Source: Ctenosaura bakeri (taxonomy: Eukaryota; Chordata; Lepidosauria; Squamata; Iguanidae). From it: DNA of 64,000 nucleotides. The notes under the pieces were generated by a model. That model searched no databases. It was given only the letters and a program-made list of their open reading frames with translations, and had not been told where the DNA came from. This document shows, piece after piece, positions 55,259 to 64,000 of this stretch (the stretch's first letter is position 1; each line of letters begins with the position of its first letter). The stretch lies in the NCBI GenBank assembly GCA_948474755.1, contig CAOLHI010000252.1, positions 62,001-126,000 of the forward strand, written 5' to 3'. The translations under genes were made by a program, and so were the position numbers.

Positions 55259-55343
55259 TGTTGTTGTTGTTGCATGCCCTCAAGTTGTTTCTGACTTATG
55301 GCAACCCTAAGGTGAACCTATCATGGGGTTTTCTGGAGCTCAA
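55259..55343 (-). mobile_element. 5'-truncated tRNA-SINE tail
   Basis: It carries only the last ~85 bp (TTGTTGTTGTTGCATGCCCT, TTATGGCAACCCTAAGGTGA), flanked by a perfect 11-bp duplication AGTGTTATAAT (55248-55258 and 55344-55354). The truncation therefore happened at insertion. Confidence 0.92.
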
Positions 55344-55354
55344 AGTGTTATAAT

Positions 55355-55735
55355 ATGTGTGTAAAATGTATGGTTGTCATAGGCAACTTTATCTATGGCA
55401 TAGTACAGAAATGTCTCTTTTTACATTTGAGAGTTGAATGGTTTCATCTACCTAACACATAATAAAGTTAATAGAAATATTGGGCTTGATGTATGTCAAC
55501 CATGGACTGGTTGCAGTTCATGCAAATAAAGAATCCATGACAAAATAACCAGTGGCACTGAAAGCATCAGAAGTGCTGTCACCAGCCCAAATGACATAAA
55601 ATATTGCATGTATTTACCTTCACACAGGACATGCACACCTTCTACTGTTATGTCTTTTATTTACTTCATTATTCACTGATATTTACTACCTGTATGAGCA
55701 AGCTCATATTGGAGCCATATTCCAGTTTCATGTTA
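55355..55735. other. Unassigned sequence
   Basis: No gene or repeat family was recognised. Confidence 0.4.
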
Positions 55736-55744
55736 CAGTAGTGT

Positions 55745-56155
55745 GAAAGGTGGACAGTGAAGAGCGCTGAACGGAAGTGAATCAACTCATTTGAAATGTG
55801 GTGCCAGAGAAGAGTCCTACAGATATTACGAACTGCCAAAATGACAAGTAAATGGGTCCTAGAACAAGTCAAGCCTGAATTCACCTTAGAAGCCAAAATG
55901 ACCACAGTGAGGCTGTTGTACTTTAGACATATCATGAGACAACCTGCCTCATCACAAAAGATGATAATGTTCAGTAAAGTGGGAGGCAGTAGGAAACGGA
56001 GAAGATTGCATTACAGGTGCAGCGACTCAACCAACAAAGCCACAGCCTTGAATTTCCAGGATTTGAGCAAGGCAGTTCACAACATGGTGTCTCAAAGGTC
56101 TCTAATTCATAAGGCTACTTTAAGTTGACGCCAATTTCTTGGCAATTAACAATAA
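55745..56155 (+). mobile_element. BovB (RTE) LINE 3' end
   Basis: Still open in sense over the C-terminus of the RT protein: RRVLQILRTAK, KWVLEQVKPEFTLEAKMT, LLYFRHIMRQ, then DLSKAVHNM. The 3' end is 'GGCAATTAACAATAACA'. The frame from 55796 to 56128 is transposon-derived and is not a host gene. Confidence 0.9.
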
Positions 56156-56228
56156 CAAAGAGCCACTGTCCACCATCAAAAAAGTCTCCAAACAAGATAA
56201 ACACTGCAATGCCATTCTTGAAGACCAG

Positions 56229-56631
56229 GACCCTTTTCGCATGCTTTTTTTTTTTGCGCGAGCGCCCCTTGAGCGTCACGTGAGTGGGAGTGTCGCTCCG
56301 TATGATGCACTTCCACTCACGTGACACTCACGAGCCTAAAGCGGGGCGCGCGCACATTTTTTGATTTTCAGCTTTAAGCTCGCGCAATGCTTGCGGCGCC
56401 CTCGCACACATGTGTCAGCAAGCCGGCCCGGTAGCGCTTCCTTCCCCCAGCACACCCTACAGCTCCCAGACTGCGTTGCGGAAGGAAAGGGAGGGGTGCT
56501 AGTGCGACGGCTGCGCTACAAGGAAGCCGGTGCGGGAGGCAAAAAGGGCTGTCGTGAGCATCTCGCACGAGTGGCTGCTTGCGCAAGCGCCGCTCCCCAC
56601 TGCTGTGACAAGGTACGGTGCGAAAAGGGCC
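56229..56631. mobile_element. CpG-rich TIR element, copy 2
   Basis: GACCCTTTTCGCATGC to GGTGCGAAAAGGGCC, inverted termini flanked by CAG (56226-56228 and 56632-56634). It has very high CpG content ('GGGGCGCGCGCACATTTTTT') and shared interior words with 12794 ('GCCCCTTGAGCGTCACG', 'TATGATGCACTTCCACTCAC'). CpG retention indicates a recent insertion or protection from methylation. No transposase. Confidence 0.85.
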
Positions 56632-56634
56632 CAG

Positions 56635-57515
56635 ATTTTCCCCAGTGAAATTGTGGGCAAGAAAATCTGCGTACAACTGTATGGCAGCTGACTCAGAAAG
56701 CTCATTTAGACAAAGCACAAGGGAACAATGTTGAACATAAGGTAGAAACATTTTCTGGCATCTACAAGAAATTCACAGGCAAAGAGCTAGTTGTTCATTA
56801 AAAAAAAAAAGATAAACACACCAAATAAATTCATAACATATATAACAAGGTTATATAAATTCACAGTCCATAATGACATACAATGTAAAACAATACTATG
56901 CTGAAAATATTGTCCACCAGGCTGATACCAAATACCAATATTCTCCCAACCTTGAATGAACAACACTACTGTTGCTGAAAGGCTTGAATGAATTGTTTCA
57001 GACAAGGGGTGAAAGAGCATCCCGGACACAGGATTGGGGGACAGCAAGAATCTCATCAAAAACAGGGGCCATCATTTTTTTGATTCAATGTGCTGTTTTG
57101 TATATAACAGGCACTCATCCTGAGAAGGGGAACAGAAACTTGAAATGAAGTTACTATAAAGCCCTAAAAGGTAGCAACACACAGGGCTGACCATCTTTGC
57201 GGCATGTACAGCAGCTGTGGCACAGAGGCCATAAGAAGCACCAAGGCCTCTCTCCCGACTCATGAACTGACCACATTCATGCCTCGAAGGTTTGCGCTCA
57301 GAGCATGCGTTCCATTCACCTCTGAACAACATGTGCTTCTTGGCAGACTCAAAGTGTCACCATGCGAGGCTTTCCAACAACTCAAACGCAAAGCCCCCTC
57401 TGGGCCAATGACCATTCCGGCATGCTGCTCAAGCGAAAAGGGCCTCCAACCACATGGGCTCACAATGTCTCTTCCCCTCTAATGCTTCCACATCTGCAAG
57501 GGGGATCTCTATGCA
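56635..57515. other. Unassigned sequence
   Basis: No confirmed gene was found. Opposite-strand frames overlap at 57204-57482. No repeat family was recognised. Confidence 0.4.
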
Positions 57516-57519
57516 GCTT

Positions 57520-57830
57520 GCCAAAGGGAGGAGACCTGACAGGTTGAATTACAAAATTATGACCGCTAATGGCCTGTGACATGCTAGCTTCTGCACGCAG
57601 GGGTCTCGTGTGAAGTGAGAATATGCCCTCCTTTCAATTTATGACAGGGATATACAGTTTCTGAAATACACATTAAAACAAATCTGTCCAAGGTCATGTT
57701 GAAAGTTATTTGTGGGTTCGTTCCTCTCTTTTCCTCTCCATGATCTTTATCTTAGTTGTTCTATTGGGGTTCTTTGAAAATCAATAAATGACGGACATGA
57801 ACACAACAAGGATAACACCAATGGAGAAGG
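57520..57830. promoter_or_regulatory. Possible conserved non-coding element
   Basis: This repeat-free sequence has GAATTACAAAATTATGACCG, CTAATGGCCTGTGACATGCT, CTGCACGCAGGGGTCTCGTG, TTCAATTTATGACAGGG and CAATAAATGACGG. Two ATGACAG/AATGACG-like words (MEIS/TGIF or CRE-like) lie between TAAT cores. Confidence 0.3.
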
Positions 57831-58447
57831 AGGACAAAACTGGGTTTGCTTTCAGATGTCTCTGAATTTAGTTAAAATTGTACACTGTAGGGCTACTGAA
57901 GGTGCTGGAACTGCCGAAGCCAAGTAGGCACAGATCTTGTTTGTCACACAGACACTGCCTTACGGAGCAGGTTTGACAACTCATTTATGGAGTGTGTTGT
58001 TGTCTATTCTGACCGCCAGTGGCTTGCCAAAGTCTCAGACAGAAGTCCTTCCTAGCACCCACCACTTGATTTTTCTAAATGCAGAGGACCGAGACTGAAC
58101 CTTCTGCATGTGCTCTGGTTTCTGATTCTCTGGACTGGAGGCCATTGGAAGCCCCACAAAGCAGGGTGCAACTAGATTTATTAGGAAAACAAAGTCTACC
58201 ATAGCATTTCCAATGACAGAAAAACAGCTTTTTGTCCCAAGGATTTACTAGATAGCATGTGGTCACATTAAGGGATTAAAAAAAAAATTCCTACCAGTGT
58301 GTATACACACATGTCTGTGAACAAAGTATACAGAGAATGGAGTTTTAGAAGTTTATTCTGCATTGTCCTTCAATAAGCCACAGGAGGGAAATACCACATT
58401 GCCCACTGGGAGCCAATGACAGCTTTTCAACCTTTGCATGCACAAGG
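57831..58447. other. Unassigned sequence
   Basis: No gene or repeat was recognised. Confidence 0.4.
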
Positions 58448-58452
58448 GTAAG

Positions 58453-59099
58453 TGTCAATGTCAGGCGGAGGCCAAGCAACACAGAGGCGGCAACTGGAGT
58501 TTTGATGGCCTTTTAATGAGCAGACCGTAAATTAATCAAGGGTTTACAGCACCCAAACACAGGCAATAAAATAAAAAAGGCCATAAAGCAAAAGAAGGTT
58601 ACGTCACCCTAAACAAAGGCAGAGGAACTCAGAAATATCAAGCCCTTGGACAGGAGCAGAGTCTGGGATGAATGACAGTTGTTGCCCCATAAACTCCCCA
58701 TTCCCAGGGTCTTCCTTAAATAGTCTGTAGCCTAGCTGGGACTGATCAAGTGTCCGTTGACCTGACCCGCAGCTGCAGACCCTCTGATCTCATCCGCTTC
58801 TCTAGCAGGCGTTTTGATTTACGAACTGCCACCTTCTCCAGCCACCTCTGGAGGAATGTGGGGGAGAGTCTGCTGCAAGCTCCAGGCTGGAATCAGAAGC
58901 AGCCGCTTCTGTCGAGCCAGAAGCATTGGACTCCTCTGCTGTAGGTATGGGGCCTGGGTCAGCTGGGGAGTCGCTGGTAGGCCCTTCCCTTGTCTCTGCA
59001 GGGGCCCCTTCTCCCTCCAAGGCCTCCCCCACGTCCCACTCAGAGTCCCCGTCTGAATCGGCAGCCTGTTCCTCCTCCTGCTCAGCCTGGCTCATGACA
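58453..59099 (-). mobile_element. Solo LTR, family A, copy 2
   Basis: On the minus strand it begins TGTCATGAGCCAGG at 59099 and ends CCTGACATTGACA at 58453, flanked by GTAAG (58448-58452 and 59100-59104), a perfect 5-bp duplication. It is collinear with the LTR at 36469 over its full length. The sense frame opened by the ATG at 59095 is shared with copy 1 for roughly 80 codons (DSDGDSE, SDSPADPGP, EESNASGSTEAA). A one-base difference in a C-run near the AADSPP segment then puts the two copies in different frames and this copy stops at 58802. Confidence 0.9.
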
Positions 59100-59104
59100 G
59101 TAAG

Positions 59105-60949
59105 TTTTCACTGTGCCCCCCAAACTTCCTCATTGCCTGGCAATTAAAAATAGAAAGAAAACAAACTTGTCAGCCAGAGCCAATGGAAATTTTTTAAAAA
59201 GTTTGCACAAGGGAGGTAGAAGATTTTCACTAGGATCCCAGCCAGAAAGAGAGAGAGAGAGAGAAAAGACAGAGAGAAAGAGAGAGAGAGAGAGACAGAG
59301 AGACAGACAGACCGACCGACAGACAATTCCACTTGAGGAAGGCTCTGGTTGGCACAATGAGCCTCCAAGATCCCTCTTGAAGCTTGCTTTATGAAGCCAC
59401 ACTCCATTTTTAACACATTGATCACCTGTAGTTTTGCAACAGGGAGCAGTGGATGAGGCACTAGCCTCCTAAGTCATGGACTGTGGATTTGTGTCCCATC
59501 TGGGGTACCACTCAAAACAGCACAGAAAGCAGCTTTTTGTGCTTCGTCCCAGCAATGGCCTTTCAGTTCTATAGTTCACATCTTTTATTGCAGCTGAAGA
59601 CAGGTGTTTACCTGTGTCCCAGCCAATGAGGAAAGGAGACGGACTGCCTCCTATAAAGGACTGATCTGAAAAGTCTTAAAGCCTAGGCTGCCTTTCTGCC
59701 TGGGTTTCCTGCCATCTTTACAGGGTATTTTTGTTCCCCTCACTGGAAAAAGCTAACACTGCCTTCTGTTTTTCCTCTTTACAGAAACCTGTCATGGAGT
59801 TTACTACATCAACACGTGTGCTTCTGTATTTATTTGTGCAGCTGTGGCTGAATTGCCTCTTTATCTCTTGTTTTGTTCTAGCCAGCTGATACTCACTCTG
59901 GACTTCTAACCCGCAGGGCCCAAAAATGGCAAACTGTTGGCAAATTGTAACATATTTCCTATTAGAGTGGAACAGCTCACAGCAGGTAAACACCTAGGTG
60001 GAAAATGCCCCCTTGGACCATTTCACGTGGCCCACCTTAGCTCAGGATAGAGCAAGGTGTTTTATGTCTAGTTTTTTCCTCAGACCTTGGAAATAAAATA
60101 TTAAAAGCAAACATTATTATTCCTAACGTGTTTTATCTGTTTTTTAAAGCAACAATTCCCAAATCATTACTTTTTCAAATAAATATTACTTTATTTATTT
60201 AAACTTTCCAAGAAAGTGAAAGAAACATCACAATTTTTGCAAAATGAGCAATATTTACTCGTTACTGCAATATTGCTTTTGGGGGATATTGGGTACATTT
60301 TTGATCATTCGATCTGGTTCTTTCGGGGCTTTTAAAAGCAATATTAACAGAAAAATATTAGTAATGTGTTACATTACAGACTGCTCATGAATACCAAGTC
60401 ATTTTTAAAACTTAATTGCAAACCAGTAACATCATACTTTTTCGAATAGCATTTCCAAGTTCTGGATCTACCTGTATTTCTTCCAGCTCCACTGCCTTCA
60501 GTTTTCTACATTGGGTTCCCTGAATTCTTCAGCTTATCTTTACTGTTCTCTCTTTTTCTCATCTCACACCAGATTATTACAAAACAAAACAAAAAGTTAA
60601 TGACGTTAACAAGCAGTACTCATTTAATGGAGGAATACCAACAGTCCTGTGGAGATGAACCCAAATGAAAGAGCATAAAGACAACTCTTTAAAAACAGAC
60701 CAGATATGTAGATATCAAAACCCTGTGATTTTATCAATTTATGATAAAGCAAATGAAAACATCTCACACAAAGATCTTAAATCTACCTGGCCATATGCAA
60801 AGACCCTTTTCAGACTACATGGATTGGTTTGTAACATATATGACATATACAGTTCCAGAGATGGGCCACAAGTGAACTGTCTATTTTGGAAGCTGTCACA
60901 ATGCACATTCTTTGGCTACCAATTACGGCTTGTTGCTGTTGTTTGATAG
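59105..60949. other. Mostly unique sequence with purine microsatellite
   Basis: A (GA)n/(AGAC)n tract lies at 59246-59325. The part 59750-59990 (GTTTACTACATCAACACGTG, TTATTTGTGCAGCTGTGGCT) is repeat-free and could be conserved. No gene was recognised. Confidence 0.4.
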
Positions 60950-60951
60950 TA

Positions 60952-61641
60952 CAGTAGGCCCTCATTCTCCAGTGGGGTTTGGTTCCAGGGCCCCCCACAG
61001 ATACCAAAATCCATGGATGCTCAAGTCCCGTTATATACAATGGTGTAATAAAATGACATGCCTTATACAGTCAGCCCTCCACATTTGTGCGTTTCACTTT
61101 TGCAGATTTGATTATTCACAGATTATTTGCTGTCAGCTCTGCTGCCTCCCTGTGCCATTTTTAATAGGGACTGCAAGCTCATGAGACTGAGAAACTGCAA
61201 ATGAGGCTTGTAAAAGTCCCTCTTAAAAATGGTGTGGGGCAGCAGTGGGGGTGGCCATAAGCCCCATCAATCCCCACTTCTGCCTTGTGGGAGGAACCCT
61301 GGTGCCTCAAAGGAATCCACGGTGGGTTGAATATGGTGATGATACTTTTTTGTGTGTTAAATATGGTTTGGGAGGACCTAGAGTTATTCATGTTTTTTTT
61401 TCATTTTCACCGCGGGGGGTCCTGTGCCCCTAACCCTAAAAAATGTGGAGGGGTGACTATACAGAGAGCATGAGGATCTGTGAAACAGTGCGAGGCTACA
61501 GCACGGTATGCCTATATATCAGCACAGTGCTCAGTGTGCGGCAAAATCAAGGTTAGATTTTTCAATTTTTAAAAAATATTTTCAAATCTTGTGCTGATTA
61601 AATCTGTGGATATAAAACCCAGGGATATGGAGGGCCAACTG
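60952..61641. mobile_element. Tigger/pogo-like element containing a second one
   Basis: It starts CAGTAGGCCCTCATTCTCCA after TA (60950-60951) and ends ATATGGAGGGCCAACTG. Interior words 'GATACCAAAATCCATGGATG' and 'GAGGATCTGTGAAAC' are shared with the 3.5-kb palindrome. A second element at 61068-61459 splits it. No transposase frame. Confidence 0.75.
61068..61459. mobile_element. Nested Tigger/pogo-like element
   Basis: CAGTCAGCCCTCCACATTTG to AAATGTGGAGGGGTGACTA, inverted termini, flanked by TA (61066-61067 and 61460-61461). Excising it rejoins 'GACATGCCTTATA' with 'CAGAGAGCATGAGG' of the outer element. Confidence 0.82.
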
Positions 61642-62584
61642 TTGTTGTCTGATCATACTTTGAATCACGGAATATCGGCTGTGGTAGGGAAAGACGGGTA
61701 GTATAAACTACTATTAATCTAAACTGCTAATTAAAAAAATTTTTTTTTAAAGCTTTTGACTATGGAACAAGTTTGTCATTGTTGGCAAAGGGAAAAATTC
61801 AGAGCCACAGACAGGGAGCTGCCGTCGCCTTGGCATTAGGGTTGATTGTCCTAGTTACTTCAAGGCACCAAGGAGGGGCATTCCACAAGGGTGCCCCCGT
61901 GAAGGTCTCTGAAGTGACAACCCCAAACAGTTCTGACAGCTTGACTTTTCTCTGGGCCTTGGGCTGCTGGGATTTGCCAGGAAACACACAGGGCACGCTA
62001 TCACCCCGGGAGAGACTGACATGGCCCTTATGTGGCTCTCTCTCTGTAGCTCATGCCTGCTTCAGCTGGAGAGGGACTTGTGCCTGCTGGGCTCCATACC
62101 AATCTCCTGTTAAATTTGTGTTCTCCCATTTTTAACAGTGGAAAAAGCCCAGCGGAGGGGAAGGAGAGCAGAAGAAATGCTCTTTAAAAAAAAAAAAGGC
62201 TCCAGTGCCACTTCTCTAAACAGAAGAAACAACAACTAACCACCATGGTTGTATGTGTTTAAGCTGTTTGTAAGCCCCACCGAGGAGAAGGTGGAGTAGG
62301 AGAAGAACCAATCAATTTATTGAGCATGAGAGGAACACTTTTTAAGCAGTCCGTTTTATTTCATTTTTTAAATGGATATAAGATTCCTTCAATACAATCC
62401 ACCCCATACACTCAGATCTTCTGGGGGCCATTTACTTAAATCAGCCAGCACTAGACTGACAACGCTTGCCTTTTCATCGCCACCCCCAGATTGTGGAATT
62501 GCATGCCAGAAGAGATTCTACAGCAAAACACACTGCCTGAATTTTACAAAGTAGTAAGGATCTATCTCTTCCTGCAGACCTATA
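61642..62584. other. Unassigned sequence
   Basis: No gene was confirmed; open frames at 61773-62135 overlap on both strands. A possible L2-like remnant ('TAAGCTGTTTGTAAGCCCCA') lies at 62240-62310. Confidence 0.4.
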
Positions 62585-62805
62585 AGGAGCCCTGGTGGTG
62601 CAGTGGTTAAATGCCAGTACTGCAAGCCACAAGGTTGTGAGTTCGATCCTGTCTGGCTCCAAAGTTGACTCAGCCTTCCATCCTTTTGCAGGTCGGTAAA
62701 ATGAGTACCCAGCTTGTTGGGGGCATGTATAGAAATGTTTCGAAATACACGCTATTTGTAAGTTGTTCGCCGCCTCGATCCATATGGAGAGGCGGGATAC
62801 AAATA

Positions 62806-62860
<55 letters not shown>

Positions 62861-62862
62861 TC
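62585..62862 (+). mobile_element. tRNA-derived SINE with (TAA)n tail, copy 3
   Basis: GGAGCCCTGGTGGTGCAGTG, B-box region 'GTTGTGAGTTCGATCC', body 'GTACCCAGCTTGTTGGGGGC', then about seventeen AAT units (62808-62860). Confidence 0.92.
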
Positions 62863-64000
62863 TATGAATCTTAAATTAGTGTATTTTAAATGATTTTATG
62901 TGTTTTAGCTGTAATACAATCTATGATGTATCCTGCCTTGAGCTTTGGGAGGAGGTAGGTAAGAACTAAAAAAAAAATGCTATTGCTGTTGTAGTAGTAG
63001 TAGTTGTTGTTAACTATTATGACTGATGGATGTAAGAGAAGGAGGAGTGTGGAATTCCAGGGGTAGGGTGCCGGAACGGGGGGAAAAAACCCTGGACAGT
63101 TATAGGAAACAACTGAGAGAAAGTGAGATTTAACAGAGAAATGTTCATCTATGAAAAAAGAACAGGAAAGACATGGAAAGAGAGAAGAGAAGCTGTCAAA
63201 AGATTTAATCTGAACTGGCACCTGATTCAGCTTTCAGTGCTCAGAAAATATAGATTCCATTGTCTGGAAAGGCAGGGAGTGCAATTTTTGAAATGAATGC
63301 CTTCCGAAGACAACTTTTCATTCAGTGCAACTGCTTTCTAAATGTAAACTTGGAAAGAAAATGTGAAGCTTAACTGGCAGTACAGGATAAATAAAAGAGA
63401 GAGAGAGAGAGGAAAACTTGCTCCTGGGCTAAAGTGTCGCCTTTTGCAAAGGTGAAGTGCAAGGAGGAAATCTCCTTCGCCTCCCTCCGTAAACCTTTCA
63501 AACTTTGGGTAAATTTCAAAACTTTCCCATTGTGCACCTGGCTGTTTTGATCTGCGGCCCTGTGATCTCTTTTGCTGCCTGGGCCCTAACTAGACTGGGG
63601 CTTCGGGAAAATGCTTCCCGTCCCTTTCATCAAACATGAAACTTGGCAGAAGGGTGAGCTTGAACCTGGAGCTCTGGAGACCTATTAGACGAAAACTGGA
63701 CCTGGCCATTTCCTTGGATCTTTTCTCCATTCTCACAACATTTGGTGTTATTTCCAGAGAGCTTCAAAGAAACCTCTCATAATCACACTAATGATATTGA
63801 CGGATCATTCTCCCTGTTTTACCTGTCGTTTCAGCACTGCAAGGATACTGAAGATTTCCTAGAAACCCAAGCTAGTGCTGGTCTCATTATTCAACAATAC
63901 TATATCACCGCTAACAAGAACAATGGTGTTTTTAGGAGAAAGAAAAAAAACCCACCTTATGATCTAGGGCACATTGTTAGGGTTAAAATGGCCAGTGGGT
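62863..64000. other. Mostly unique sequence to the window end
   Basis: There is an L2-like 3' remnant at about 62880-62970 and a GTA/GTT run at 62991-63012. A (GA)n lies at 63391-63411. The block 63420-63640 (GTCGCCTTTTGCAAAGGTGA, TTTGATCTGCGGCCCTGTGA) is repeat-free and CpG-retaining. No gene was recognised. Confidence 0.35.

Noticed and set aside
55796..56128. 110-residue frame as a host protein
   Set aside because: It is the C-terminal part of a BovB reverse-transcriptase protein, 5'-truncated.
56229..56631. CpG island promoter of a nearby gene
   Set aside because: The CpG-rich stretch coincides exactly with a TIR element flanked by CAG duplications and has a relative at 12.8 kb; no downstream exon was seen.
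59130..59461. Ser/Leu-rich and Arg/Glu-rich frames
   Set aside because: They are generated by the (GA)n/(AGAC)n tract.
61427..61440. CCCTAACCCTAAA as an interstitial telomeric repeat
   Set aside because: There are only two units, inside a nested Tigger-like element; chance is sufficient.

Overview
This is non-coding nuclear DNA from a vertebrate, most likely a squamate reptile and perhaps an iguanian lizard. The inference rests on the mix of interspersed repeats. There are CR1 LINE 3' ends with short repeated tails related to GATTCTATGATTC, and RTE/BovB LINE 3' segments. There are tRNA-derived SINEs of at least three kinds and a 5S rRNA-derived SINE. There are also palindromic DNA-transposon MITEs, pogo/Tigger-like and hAT-like non-autonomous elements, and LTRs. 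I found no protein-coding gene, rRNA or tRNA gene, CRISPR array, operon or prokaryotic feature. The longest open frames lie in transposon sequence or in simple repeats. I worked by eye and from memory of repeat families, so superfamily names are judgements and were not searched.

Layout. 0-5 kb: a palindromic MITE, a CR1 end, an old Tigger-like element and a large near-perfect palindrome (3528-4040). 5-9 kb: a 5S-SINE, an hAT-like element, a MITE, a solo LTR (6579-7152) and LINE remnants. 10-15 kb: a CR1 inserted in a CR1, a tRNA-SINE, a BovB foldback interrupted by a CpG-rich TIR element, and a BovB interrupted by an hAT-like element. 15-26 kb: mostly unique sequence with SINEs, a periodic GC-rich repeat, a CR1 fragment and BovB fragments. 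26-36 kb: MITEs, and the best conserved-enhancer candidate (33.8-34.24 kb). 36-47 kb: a solo LTR inserted inside a SINE, microsatellites, a Tigger-like element, a second LTR family member, an hAT-like element and MITEs. 48-56 kb: a BovB interrupted by two MITEs and a CR1, then an hAT-like element inside an older repeat, then another BovB. 56-64 kb: the second CpG-rich element, a possible conserved block, a second solo LTR of the 36-kb family, and a Tigger-like element nested inside another.

The clearest sequence-level result concerns the palindromic MITEs with ends near GGCCATTTCCGCAC and the two CpG-rich 400-bp elements with ends near GGCCCTTTT(T/C)GCA. They have related termini, and eight of the ten complete or near-complete copies are flanked by 3-bp direct repeats (TAA, TTA, TTA, CAA, TTG, AGA, TTT, CAG). 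That pattern fits PIF/Harbinger-type transposition. Four LTRs (two families, both ending TTGACA) each begin with a sense-strand open frame. The unique stretches between repeats hold several AT-rich, homeodomain-site-dense blocks that could be conserved non-coding elements, as expected of a large intron or gene desert near a developmental gene. That last point is inference only.
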